Shown: positions 26,272-34,616 of the stretch, piece after piece
Position numbering within the stretch: position 1 is the first letter of the stretch
How the letters are laid out: each line of letters opens with the position of its first letter
Source: Candidatus Enterococcus leclercqii
GTDB taxonomy: Bacteria; Bacillota; Bacilli; Lactobacillales; Enterococcaceae
Assembly (NCBI RefSeq): GCF_009933135.1
Contig: NZ_MAEH01000008.1
Location: forward strand, 1-64,000
Direction: 5' to 3'
Length of the DNA: 64,000 nt
The notes under the pieces: generated by a model
The model's input: the letters and a program-made list of their open reading frames with translations, nothing else
Told to the model about the DNA's origin: nothing
The model's database searches: none
Made by a program: the position numbers and the translations under genes

Positions 26272-27228
26272 ATGGAATCAGAGTGGAAAAAATTGAAGTT
26301 GGCGAACAATCAGTTGCCGGCTTATGATGCATTTATGCCCTACGTACTGGAAGCTTTGCGCAGTGGAAAACAGGTATCCAAAAAGACAATATACGAAGAA
26401 ATTCAGAAATTATTGCAATTTCCAGAAGATGTATGGAATATAAGATTTCCTGATTATCCAACAGGGGAAACGATTCTACAAAACCGTATCGGGTTTGCTT
26501 TGAGTTATTTGTATAAAGCCGATGCCTTGTTAAGGCCCCGCAGAGGTGTCTATCAAATCACACAAACGGGTTTGGAATTACTGGAAAAATATGGAAATGA
26601 CCTAGATGACAAAGTAATCAAACAGCAGCCGGCATACTTAAAATATCAAGATGAACTGGCCGAAAGAAATCAGCGCATATCTGGAAACAAAACGGTGAGT
26701 GAACAGACTGTAGTGACAGATCTTGATATTAAACAAGCTGTACGTAGTAGAAATAATGAAGTTGCAATCGAGTTGCTAGATCTTATTCGTAAGGAAGAGC
26801 CGTCATTTTTCGAGAAGCTCGTTGTTTTATTGTTAGAGAAGATGGGCTATAGCGGAGAAGGGGGCAGAGCATCGGTAACTCCAAAAACAAATGATGGCGG
26901 TATCGATGGTATATTAAATCAAGATCCTTTAGGGACCCGAACAGTTTATGTGCAAGCGAAGCGTTACGCAGAGGGGAATAATGTTCAACGACCGGAAATT
27001 CATGCTTTCATTGGGGCGCTGGCAGACGTCAATGCTGATCGTGGCGTATTTATAACCACGTCTGACTTTTCAAAAGGGGCTAGAGAATCCGCCCGTTCTC
27101 GAGGAATTGTTTTGGTTGACGGAATTGAATTAACTGCATTGATGCTGAAATTTCAAGTTGGCGTAGAGGCAGCAGAGCAATTTACATTATATAAAATCGA
27201 TAGTGATTTTTTTGATGACAATAATTAA
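26272..27228 (+). CDS. Mrr-family restriction endonuclease
   Basis: A 318-residue protein with an N-terminal winged-helix Mrr_N-type domain (about 14-105, ending VYQITQTGLELL) and a C-terminal PD-(D/E)xK nuclease domain (about 175-290). The nuclease motif is visible as NDGGIDG (D208/D212) followed by YVQAKRY (Q228-A-K230), and then GVFITTSDFSKGARESA, conserved in Mrr. Mrr enzymes are Type IV systems that cut modified DNA and need no partner methylase; none is seen nearby. A GGAGG ribosome binding site precedes the ATG. Its codon use is somewhat more AT-rich than in flanking genes, consistent with acquisition by transfer. Confidence 0.88.
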   Translation: MESEWKKLKLANNQLPAYDAFMPYVLEALRSGKQVSKKTIYEEIQKLLQFPEDVWNIRFPDYPTGETILQNRIGFALSYLYKADALLRPRRGVYQITQTGLELLEKYGNDLDDKVIKQQPAYLKYQDELAERNQRISGNKTVSEQTVVTDLDIKQAVRSRNNEVAIELLDLIRKEEPSFFEKLVVLLLEKMGYSGEGGRASVTPKTNDGGIDGILNQDPLGTRTVYVQAKRYAEGNNVQRPEIHAFIGALADVNADRGVFITTSDFSKGARESARSRGIVLVDGIELTALMLKFQVGVEAAEQFTLYKIDSDFFDDNN

Positions 27229-27259
27229 CTGGATTTAGGAATTGATATGAGGTGAACCA

Positions 27260-27763
27260 TTGAAAAAACTACTTAAGCAGCCAAACTTTTATTTTGCCAT
27301 TGGAATTTTAATCATGGCAATTTTATTTTATTCGTCTTCTATGACTTATGAACAACAGTCGCAGGTGGGGCTGATTGACCGAGTCTTGGCCAGTGAGCCT
27401 TTTAAAGAGCAGCTTTCTGGGATTCGTTTTTCGTATGCCGGCAAAGAGCAGAGTATCGCTGCCAGCGGGTATGGGAAATTTATCGAGTTTTTTATCCGTA
27501 AAGGGGCGCACTTCTTCACTTATTTTGTAATGGGAGGCAGCTTTTGCATCGGGCTGTATTTGAAGATGAAGCATTTCTGGTGGGGTGGCTTTTTTGCTTG
27601 GCTAGCCGCTACTGGTTATGCGGGAATGGATGAGTTTCACCAGCAGCTCACCGGTGGTCGGACACCGCTTTTTGAAGACGTCATGTTGGATTCTGCGGGA
27701 GCGTTGACGGCTGTTTTAATCGTCCTCATCGTTTTATTGCTACGAAAGAAACGCTTGCGATGA
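27260..27763 (+). CDS. VanZ-like membrane protein
   Basis: A 167-residue membrane protein with an N-terminal helix (FYFAIGILIMAILFYSSS), a periplasmic-side loop, then the VanZ-family signature: IRKGAHFFTYFVMGG (charged KGAH at the start of a helix), a second helix, and MDEFHQQLTGGRTPLFEDVMLD before the last helix. VanZ in the vanA cluster gives low-level teicoplanin resistance, but most chromosomal VanZ-like proteins have no known role. The start is TTG behind GAGGTG. There are no van genes nearby. It lies 31 bp after the mrr-like gene and may be read with it. Confidence 0.85.
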   Translation: MKKLLKQPNFYFAIGILIMAILFYSSSMTYEQQSQVGLIDRVLASEPFKEQLSGIRFSYAGKEQSIAASGYGKFIEFFIRKGAHFFTYFVMGGSFCIGLYLKMKHFWWGGFFAWLAATGYAGMDEFHQQLTGGRTPLFEDVMLDSAGALTAVLIVLIVLLLRKKRLR

Positions 27764-27815
27764 AGTGTTCAGGTACCAGGACTCGCAAAAGTAAGACAGC
27801 AGCAGACCGGCGTAT

Positions 27816-27843
27816 TTGAAAATTTTCTGCAAAGGTCTACAAT
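27816..27843 (+). promoter_or_regulatory. Promoter upstream of the YebC-like gene
   Basis: TTGAAA, a 16-bp spacer, TACAAT. It lies about 115 bp before the yebC-like ATG. Confidence 0.6.
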
Positions 27844-27958
27844 AAAAGAAGAGCATAAGCAATCAAGGAGACGGCAGCAGACGCTGAAAAATCATGATGC
27901 AACGAAACCTACTGATCAGCAGCTGATTTTCGCCTCTAAGAATTAGGAGGAAACGGAA

Positions 27959-28687
27959 ATGTCAGGACATAGTAAATGGAACAATATCCAAGGAAGAAAA
28001 AATGCGCAGGATGCCAAACGAGGAAAGGTCTTCCAAAAATTGTCGCGGGAAATCTATATGGCAGCCAAAGCCGCGGGAGGAAATCCTGAAGATAATCCAG
28101 CACTGCGACTTGTGATGGACAAGGCAAAAGCCGCCAATATGCCTAATGACAATGTGGAGCGGGCTATCAAAAAGGCAACGTCTGCTGGCGAAGGGGAAAA
28201 CTATGACGAAATCGTTTATGAAGGTTATGGTCCCGGTGGTGTAGCTATCTTAGTGCATGCACTGACAGATAATCGTAACCGGACAGCTACCAATGTACGG
28301 GTGGCCTTTACTCGTAACGGCGGCAACCTGGGTGAAACCGGTTCGGTTAGCTACATGTTCGACCGCAAAGGCTATATCGCTATCGAGCGGGCAGGGCTGT
28401 CTGTCGATGAGGATACTATGCTGGAAGATGTTATTGAAGCTGGTGCCGAAGATATGTTGACCTCGCCAGAAGTTTTTGAAATTTATACAGCGCCGGAAGA
28501 CTTTGCCACAGTGAGAGATCAGTTGGAGCAAGACGGCTTCACGTTGGCTCAAGCAGAGCTGACGATGGTTCCCCAGACAACTGTGGTGTTAGATGCCGAG
28601 AAAAAAGAACAGCTGCAACAGTTAGTGGACAAACTAGAAGACGATGATGATGTTTCCGAAGTGTATACCAGTTTGGAAGAGGACTGA
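27959..28687 (+). CDS. YebC/PmpR-family protein
   Basis: A 242-residue cytosolic protein with the hallmark N-terminus [20 protein letters not shown] and the conserved segments [14 protein letters not shown] and [19 protein letters not shown] (each at expected positions). The family was described as a transcriptional regulator; newer work links some members to translation of polyproline stretches. Which of these applies here cannot be read from sequence. The start has a strong AGGAGG site. The length is normal. It has its own promoter. Confidence 0.93.
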   Translation: MSGHSKWNNIQGRKNAQDAKRGKVFQKLSREIYMAAKAAGGNPEDNPALRLVMDKAKAANMPNDNVERAIKKATSAGEGENYDEIVYEGYGPGGVAILVHALTDNRNRTATNVRVAFTRNGGNLGETGSVSYMFDRKGYIAIERAGLSVDEDTMLEDVIEAGAEDMLTSPEVFEIYTAPEDFATVRDQLEQDGFTLAQAELTMVPQTTVVLDAEKKEQLQQLVDKLEDDDDVSEVYTSLEED

Positions 28688-28798
28688 CTAGAAGAGACCT
28701 TTGTAGTAGAGACTTTACTTTAGGTGAAGTCGGATTGCTGTCCTGTGATAAAACGGCAAGCAAGAAATTGAGATTAGAGAGAAAGTGCGGGTCTGGTT

Positions 28799-29491
28799 GT
28801 GAGAATACCGAAATTAGTCGATAAGCGTGTCGTAATTCATGAAAGCCTACCGATTGGAATCTTATTGGCGATGGCTGGTGGCTTTTTGGATGTCTATACT
28901 TACCTCTTTCATGGAGAGGTATTTGCCAGTATGCAGTCAGGAAATGTAATTTTATTGGGAATCAGTGTGGCACAGGGGAAATTTCATCTAATTATTCGCT
29001 ACCTGGTGCCCATCAGCATTTTCATGGTTGGCATCTTTGCGACGGATTTTTTAAAGCATAAGTTTCCGCGTCGGCAGTTTTTGATCTGGCAGAATGCTGC
29101 GGTTCTCATTGAATTAGTAGGGGTCTTTTTTGTTGGACTTTGGGCACACCACGCCAGCAATTTAGTCATCAATTCGGCGCTGTCGTTTTTTGCGGCGATT
29201 CAGTACGCCACGTATCGTCGTTTGGCAGGGCTGCCCTATGCTACGACTATGACTACTGGCAATCTCCGCTCCATCGCTGATTACTGCTATGCCTGCTTCT
29301 TCACTAAAGATCCCACGGCTACTTTCAAAATTAAATACACCTCAGTGATCGTCGCGGGCTTTTTTGGTGGGGCAATTTTGAGTACGTTGATGGCACCACT
29401 GTTAAAAGGTCGGGCGATTTGGTGTGTCTCTCTATTGTTAGCTGCTGTTTTGGTAATCAGCTTAAAAAATCAGGAACGACCTGTTGTCTGA
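28799..29491 (+). CDS. DUF1275 (YoaK-type) membrane protein
   Basis: A 230-residue protein with about six hydrophobic helices. The first contains GGFLDVYTYLFHGEVFASMQSGNV, a conserved pattern of DUF1275 (about 24-50 here), and a later segment has YATTMTTGNLRSI, also typical. The function of the family is not known. The GTG start at 28799 has only a weak ribosome binding site (AGAGAAAG), so the true start is uncertain. It stands alone between yebC and the AI-2E-type transporter. Confidence 0.8.
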   Translation: MRIPKLVDKRVVIHESLPIGILLAMAGGFLDVYTYLFHGEVFASMQSGNVILLGISVAQGKFHLIIRYLVPISIFMVGIFATDFLKHKFPRRQFLIWQNAAVLIELVGVFFVGLWAHHASNLVINSALSFFAAIQYATYRRLAGLPYATTMTTGNLRSIADYCYACFFTKDPTATFKIKYTSVIVAGFFGGAILSTLMAPLLKGRAIWCVSLLLAAVLVISLKNQERPVV

Positions 29492-29596
29492 GTGCTGTGG
29501 AAGTTAACGCTGCCAGCTGTTTAAAAGCAACTGGAAAAAACAAGTTATCGTTGCGGCAAATTGGTTGCCGTTGACTAAAAATAGTGAGGTGAGCGC

Positions 29597-30625
29597 ATGA
29601 CGATTTACCGACGATTTGTCGAAAATGTAAAACTGCGACGTTTTTTCGTGCTGCTAAGTGTGGTGCTGGTATTGTATCTAGCCCGCAGTATGATTACGAC
29701 AATTTTGTTGACCTTTATTTTTACCTATTTATCTATCCGTTTAGTGAAAGTCGTTCAACGCTTTATCGGCATCAAGACCTCGGTGATTAGCCTGCTTTTA
29801 TATGGTAGTATTTTAGCGCTGTTGTATTTTGTTTTGACGAAATATGTGCCGCTGCTACTGCGGGAAACGTTGCGGATGGTGGATTCAGCAGTCGATTTTT
29901 ATGAAAGTCAGCCGGCAGGATCCAATCAACTGGTAGCTTATATTCAGCAGTATATCCAACGAAGCGACTTCATGGACCAGTTAAAAGGCGGTGCAAATTT
30001 TGTCTTTGGCTACTTGCAAGTCTTTGGGGAGTTGGCGTTTGCCTTTGCTATGTCCTTTTTATTGAGCTTCTTTTACATGATTGAACTGGATAAAATGAAG
30101 AGCTTTACCCGCTTGTTTCTGACTAGCGAGTTTGATTGGTACTTTAAAGACCTGTACTACTTTGCTAAAAAATTTATTGAAACATTTGGTGTGGTGTTGG
30201 AAGCACAATTTTTTATTGCGGTGGTCAACACGGTGCTGACACTGATTGGTCTTTCGGTGATGGGCTTTCACCAATTGCCGAGTTTGGGATTGATGGTCTT
30301 TTGTTTCAGTTTAATCCCGGTAGCCGGCGTCATCATCTCGTGTGTGCCGCTGTCGTTTATCGCTTATTCCCAAGGCGGACTGAACGATCTGATCTTTGTA
30401 TTGGTGATGATCTTGGTGATCCACCTCTTAGAAGCCTATGTGCTCAACCCGAAATTCATGTCCAGCCGAACAGAATTACCGATTTTTTACACCTTTGTGA
30501 TTCTGCTGGTGGCTGAACGACTTTTTGGTGTCTGGGGCTTAATTGTAGGAATTCCAGTCTTCACCTTCTTCTTGGATATTTTACGAGTCAAGGCAATTCC
30601 CGAAGAATCGGAAAACGGTGAGTGA
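29597..30625 (+). CDS. AI-2E-family transporter (PerM/YtvI-like)
   Basis: A 342-residue polytopic membrane protein with the AI-2E family pattern: paired N-terminal helices (FFVLLSVVLVLYLARS and TILLTFIFTYLSI), a soluble loop of about 100 residues, then LSFFYMIELDKMKSF, VVLEAQFFIAVVNTVLTLIGL, and a closing VLNPKFMSSRTELPIF with FGVWGLIVGIPVF. Members have been linked to export of autoinducer-2 or to Na+/H+ exchange; the substrate here is not known. GAGGTG ribosome binding site. A shared terminator separates it from the convergent L,D-transpeptidase. Confidence 0.85.
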   Translation: MTIYRRFVENVKLRRFFVLLSVVLVLYLARSMITTILLTFIFTYLSIRLVKVVQRFIGIKTSVISLLLYGSILALLYFVLTKYVPLLLRETLRMVDSAVDFYESQPAGSNQLVAYIQQYIQRSDFMDQLKGGANFVFGYLQVFGELAFAFAMSFLLSFFYMIELDKMKSFTRLFLTSEFDWYFKDLYYFAKKFIETFGVVLEAQFFIAVVNTVLTLIGLSVMGFHQLPSLGLMVFCFSLIPVAGVIISCVPLSFIAYSQGGLNDLIFVLVMILVIHLLEAYVLNPKFMSSRTELPIFYTFVILLVAERLFGVWGLIVGIPVFTFFLDILRVKAIPEESENGE

Positions 30626-30647
30626 GACAAGTGAGCTCTCAAAAAGC

Positions 30648-30698
30648 AAAAAAGCAGGGACAACCGCTGATTATGACGTGGTTGTCCCTGCTTTTTTT
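30648..30698. terminator. Bidirectional terminator between transporter and L,D-transpeptidase
   Basis: AAAAAAGCAGGGACAACC pairs with GGTTGTCCCTGCTTTTTT, an 18-bp stem with a 14-nt loop and A/T runs at the base on both strands. It serves both convergent genes. Confidence 0.92.
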
Positions 30699-30703
30699 AT
30701 TCA

Positions 30704-32113
30704 TCAGAACACTAAAACCGGTGTTCCTTCTTCGACGATTTCAAAGAGTTGCTTCATGACTTCCGGTGGAGTGTTGATACAGCCGTGAGAGCCGTGGGTC
30801 AAGTAGCGGTCACCACCATAAGCAGATTGCCAACTGGAGTCGTGAAGACCGACACCTTCCCAGTCGATAGGCATCCAATATTCTACCGGTGTTTCGTATT
30901 TGGAGCCGTCCTCGTTTTCGCCGCGAAGAGTTTCTTTGGTCTTTTTGTCCCAGACATAAAAGACACCAGCGGGAGTTGAAAATTTCGGTGGTCGGCCCGT
31001 TACGATGTCCGTTTCCAATGCGACGGCACCATCTTTGTAATACCACATGTGTTGGCTTTCCATATCGACTTCGATATAGGTATTGCCTACCATCGGATTC
31101 CCTGCGCTGGCGCTGCCTTTGGTAACTGGAGTACGGGTGAAAGATTCACCATTTAAGATTGCTTCAGTTAAAGCATCCGTTTCGGTATCTACTTGAATTG
31201 TCCAACTCAAGGTCCCGGCAGGAACGCTGACATCGCCGCGTTTTGTGCTCTTAAAGGTCGTTGGATTAGTAGAAGTATTGTACTTGTCACCCAATGAACT
31301 CACATAGGCTTTGACTTTGTCACGATCCAAGGTAACTTTGCCGTCTTTGTAATTCAACCAGTCAGCGATTGAAGCAACTGGAATCTGGAAGGTTTCCCCG
31401 TTGATCTTGTAGTAACCTTCAACTTGGGCCACTTTGTTCAACTTGGTCATTTCCTGTTGCAAAGATTCGTCGTTGGCATGGACTTTCGGCTGTTGGGTGT
31501 AGTCCAGTAGTTCCATAGATTCTTTGTCATCATTGACTGCTTTTTTCAAATCGTCAGTGACTGCTTGGACATCCACGGAGTTCCCATTGACTTCTGGTGT
31601 GATGGTGAAGCCATTTTCGCCTTTGGTCAATGTTGCGTCTTGTGTTTTGGTGCGACTTTCATTGAGTGTTGTCAACTCGTTTTTGATTTGATCGGCAGCT
31701 TGGTTCAGCTCCTGTTGGTCAATGGACAGCCCATTGATTTGAGCGTCTTCACCGGCAAAAACATAGGCTACGCCCCAAGACCACTGGCTCTGCTTTTGCA
31801 TGAGTTTGGACAGGTCGTTGCTGAAATCTGTCTTCAATCCCAACTGTGACAAAGGCAGTGTTTTCCACTCCTTACCGTCATCAGTGATAGTAAAGGAAGA
31901 TTCTTTCGTGGCCTTTTTCAATGCGGCGTTGGCCTCAGCAACAGTCATTCCGCTGATATCGGTCTCATTTATTTTGGTATTCGGCAAAAAGCGGTCCGAG
32001 TAATTGCTGGCGTAAACGCCGTAACCTGTGGTCAACCCAACCAACAGGACCAACAACCCGATAATCACATACTTTTTCTTTCCGCTCTTTTTGCGTCGTG
32101 AGCTTCTGGACAT
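30704..32113 (-). CDS. L,D-transpeptidase (Ldt-fm-like, YkuD domain)
   Basis: A 469-residue membrane-anchored enzyme. A basic N-terminus and one helix (about 15-33, KYVIIGLLVLLVGLTTGYG) are followed by two peptidoglycan-binding domains of the PG_binding_4/YoaR type (about 60-330) and a C-terminal YkuD catalytic domain with HGSHGC, where C445 is the expected nucleophile. It makes 3->3 cross-links in peptidoglycan, a route insensitive to most penicillins. Size and domain order match Ldt-fm of E. faecium. The ATG has AAGGAG 8 nt upstream. It shares a terminator with the convergent transporter gene. Confidence 0.93.
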   Translation of the reverse strand: MSRSSRRKKSGKKKYVIIGLLVLLVGLTTGYGVYASNYSDRFLPNTKINETDISGMTVAEANAALKKATKESSFTITDDGKEWKTLPLSQLGLKTDFSNDLSKLMQKQSQWSWGVAYVFAGEDAQINGLSIDQQELNQAADQIKNELTTLNESRTKTQDATLTKGENGFTITPEVNGNSVDVQAVTDDLKKAVNDDKESMELLDYTQQPKVHANDESLQQEMTKLNKVAQVEGYYKINGETFQIPVASIADWLNYKDGKVTLDRDKVKAYVSSLGDKYNTSTNPTTFKSTKRGDVSVPAGTLSWTIQVDTETDALTEAILNGESFTRTPVTKGSASAGNPMVGNTYIEVDMESQHMWYYKDGAVALETDIVTGRPPKFSTPAGVFYVWDKKTKETLRGENEDGSKYETPVEYWMPIDWEGVGLHDSSWQSAYGGDRYLTHGSHGCINTPPEVMKQLFEIVEEGTPVLVF

Positions 32114-32289
32114 AGGCTTAACTCCTTATATGTAATGATTTCAAGTTACAAGTCTTAATTCTAGCACAATAATAGCATGATTTGGTCAAATTACTAGCAA
32201 CTTGTTCTATGCTAAAGAGAATATTTAAGAACTCACCGTTAACAGAGAAATACAACAGGAAAACGGCAGCGATTCTCTAAAAAAGACAG

Positions 32290-32330
32290 AAAAAAACCGG
32301 AAGCTGCCGCGGACGGTCAAGCTCCCGGTA
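32290..32330 (-). terminator. Terminator of ldh
   Basis: On the minus strand ACCGGGAGCT pairs with AGCTTCCGGT (one mismatch or G-U), followed by seven T residues. It lies 23 bp after the ldh stop. Confidence 0.8.
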
Positions 32331-32352
32331 AGGATCTGTGCAGGTAACGGGA

Positions 32353-33351
32353 TTATTTCCCAGCAGCTGCATCTTCTTCAGCCAATTTTTCAAAGGCTTG
32401 ATCCAAGATTTCTTTTAACTGTTTAGCAGAAGCGTTCATCCGGTCTTGTTCAGAGTCGGAAAGTTCAATTTCAATGACTTGTTGGACACCTTGTGCATTT
32501 ACGACAGAAGGTGCACCGATATAAATGTCTTTTTGGCCGTATTGATCGTCCAAGTAGACTGACAATGGGAAGATGGCTCCTTCATCGTCCAAAATAGCGC
32601 GAGTAATCCGAGCCAAGGCTACTGCGATCCCATAGAAAGTGGCGCCTTTTTTGTCGATGATGGTGTAAGCTGCATCACGGACACCAAAGAAGAGGTTAAC
32701 CATAGCTTCTTCATCCACGTCAGGATTGTTTTTCACCCATTCGTAAATTTGCAGGCCGCCGACATTGGCATGTGACCATACTGGGAATTCAGAGTCGCCG
32801 TGTTCTCCCAAGATGTAAGCATGGACGTTACGCGCATCAACGCCGACCATTTCAGCGATTTTTTGACGGAAACGTGCAGAGTCCAAAGAAGTACCGGATC
32901 CGATAACCCGTTCTTTAGGGAAACCTGAGAATTTCCAAGTTGCGTAAGTCAAGATATCTACTGGGTTGGCAGCTACCAAAAAGATTCCGTTGAAACCAGA
33001 AGCAACGATTTGCGTTACAACATCACGGTTGATCTTCAAGTTTTTGTGCACCAGATCCAAACGTGTTTCGCCTGGTTTTTGTGGTGCGCCGGCAGTAATG
33101 ACGACCAAATCGGCATCGTGAGCATCGGCATAAGTTGCAGCATAGATTTTCTTAGGAGAAGTCCACGCCAAAGCATCTGTCAGATCCAGTGCGTCACCTT
33201 CAGTTTTCTTGACATTGATGTCCACGATCCCGACTTCTTGTGCAATATTTTGGGTAACCAGGGCAAATGCATAGCTGGAGCCGACTGCGCCGTCTCCTAC
33301 CAAGATGACTTTTTGGTGGTCTTTCAAAGCTTTATTTTCAGTGTTCGTCAT
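32353..33351 (-). CDS. ldh: L-lactate dehydrogenase
   Basis: A 332-residue cytosolic enzyme that reduces pyruvate to L-lactate with NADH, regenerating NAD+ during fermentation. It shows the NAD-binding [14 protein letters not shown] motif, the substrate-loop region with [11 protein letters not shown], and the catalytic [14 protein letters not shown] segment (proton-relay His). A longer frame reaches 33417, but the ATG at 33351 has AAAGGACGG upstream and gives the usual MTNTENK-type start. The C-terminal extension EDAAAGK is acidic and short. It has a clear promoter and a Rex-like site upstream. Confidence 0.95.
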   Translation of the reverse strand: MTNTENKALKDHQKVILVGDGAVGSSYAFALVTQNIAQEVGIVDINVKKTEGDALDLTDALAWTSPKKIYAATYADAHDADLVVITAGAPQKPGETRLDLVHKNLKINRDVVTQIVASGFNGIFLVAANPVDILTYATWKFSGFPKERVIGSGTSLDSARFRQKIAEMVGVDARNVHAYILGEHGDSEFPVWSHANVGGLQIYEWVKNNPDVDEEAMVNLFFGVRDAAYTIIDKKGATFYGIAVALARITRAILDDEGAIFPLSVYLDDQYGQKDIYIGAPSVVNAQGVQQVIEIELSDSEQDRMNASAKQLKEILDQAFEKLAEEDAAAGK

Positions 33352-33407
33352 GACTATTTCCGTCCTTTCGCATATTGAATATGTCTTGTCTTTCACTAAC
33401 CAAAGCA

Positions 33408-33436
33408 ATCGTATCATTTACCTTTTGGTTTGTCAT
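33408..33436 (-). promoter_or_regulatory. Promoter of ldh
   Basis: On the minus strand, ATGACA (33436-33431), a 17-bp spacer and TACGAT (33413-33408). The leader also holds a CATATT-G-AATATG hairpin near 33371. Confidence 0.65.
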
Positions 33437-33514
33437 GTAATATGCCTTTGAGTGTAACAGTTTATTTAACTGTATTAATTTTGATAAGGGTTACATTGGC
33501 AAGGTGTAGGAGAT

Positions 33515-33532
33515 TTGTGAAATAATTATAAA
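33515..33532. promoter_or_regulatory. Possible Rex-binding site upstream of ldh
   Basis: TTGTGAAATAATTATAAA matches 15 of 18 positions of the Rex consensus (TTGTGAA, 4 A/T, TTCACAA); the left half is perfect and the right half weak. Rex senses NADH/NAD+ and often represses ldh in Firmicutes. The distance to the ldh -35 (about 80 bp) is long for direct repression. Confidence 0.3.
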
Positions 33533-33883
33533 GACACAGATTTCAATTATCGAAAATGAAAGCGGTACAGTTTGGAGCGAGAGGGTTTTCTAAATGAACT
33601 AGCCAATTTTTATTGGAGAACTGAAGAAAGTTGGAAAAGATTCACAGATTTTTTCAGATAGAATAGCCAGATAGAGCAGATAGCTGGCACACTGCTAGTG
33701 ACGCCAGCATGCCAACAGTAACTCACCAGAAATTTTAGTTAGGGAAGTTCTTCTTCTATAGGGAAGTTTTAAAAATGGAGGGAAAGCCACACATTAAAAA
33801 AGAGCGGAAGCGTAGCAGATGCGCGTATTTTCTTAAAGAAACCCAAAACCGCTGGATAAGGCAAGTCAGATTTCGGCAAGCTG

Positions 33884-33933
33884 TGCTATAATCGAAAAAA
33901 GCGCTGATCTGGACTGGAGAATTTATTCTCCAG
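33884..33933 (+). promoter_or_regulatory. Promoter of pth-mfd with an early hairpin
   Basis: An extended -10 (TG-C-TATAAT, hexamer at 33887-33892) without a clear -35. From about 20 nt downstream, CTGGAGAA-TTTA-TTCTCCAG (33914-33933) forms an 8-bp hairpin followed by CCTTTTG, a weak T-run. This may be a partial attenuator for the pth operon. The rest of the 590 bp between ldh and pth shows no gene. Confidence 0.5.
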
Positions 33934-34003
33934 CCTTTTGTGCTGTTTGCAAGTCTTGCACAAATACAGCCGATACTTATGAATCAAAGGAAGTTTTGAC
34001 TAC

Positions 34004-34567
34004 ATGAAAATGATCGTAGGACTGGGTAATCCCGGTCGAAAATATGAAAATACGAAGCACAATGTCGGTTTTATGACAGTGGACCGCTTAGCTGCCAGTC
34101 ATGGGGCTGTTTTTAAAAGCAACCCTTTTCAAGCAGAAGTGGCGGATTTTTTTGTCAATGGCGAAAAGATTCTGTTGGTGAAACCGCAAACCTTTATGAA
34201 TGAATCCGGTCGGGCGGTGGGACCGTTGATGACCTACTTTGGTATCGAAACGCAGGAATTAGTGGTGGTCTATGATGACTTGGATTTGGCTTTAGGTAAG
34301 CTGCGATTGCGGCAAAAAGGATCAGCTGGCGGACATAACGGCATGAAGAGTATCATTTCTCATCTGGGACATCAGGAATTCGACCGTATCAAGATTGGTA
34401 TCGGCCGACCACAGCCGAAGATGACGGTAGTAAATCACGTCTTGAGCGGCTTTAGCAAAGAGGAACAGCCCCTTTTAGAAGATAGTCTGCAACGAGCGAC
34501 AGCTGCCTGCGAATTTATCATGGAAACCAGCGATTTCACCGCTGCCATGAACCGCTTTAACGGCTGA
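34004..34567 (+). CDS. pth: Peptidyl-tRNA hydrolase
   Basis: A 187-residue enzyme that releases peptides from tRNAs dropped by stalled ribosomes. The family N-terminus GLGNPGRKYENTKHNVGF contains the catalytic His (HNVGF); further conserved parts are KPQTFMNESG, VYDDLDLALGKLRLR and GSAGGHNGMKSI. It has an AAAGGAAG ribosome binding site. It starts the conserved pth-mfd string and lies 49 bp before mfd. Confidence 0.95.
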   Translation: MKMIVGLGNPGRKYENTKHNVGFMTVDRLAASHGAVFKSNPFQAEVADFFVNGEKILLVKPQTFMNESGRAVGPLMTYFGIETQELVVVYDDLDLALGKLRLRQKGSAGGHNGMKSIISHLGHQEFDRIKIGIGRPQPKMTVVNHVLSGFSKEEQPLLEDSLQRATAACEFIMETSDFTAAMNRFNG

Positions 34568-34616
34568 TAAGAAGAGAAAAGATAGTCAGGATGACAAGAA
34601 AAGAGCAGGTGAACCG

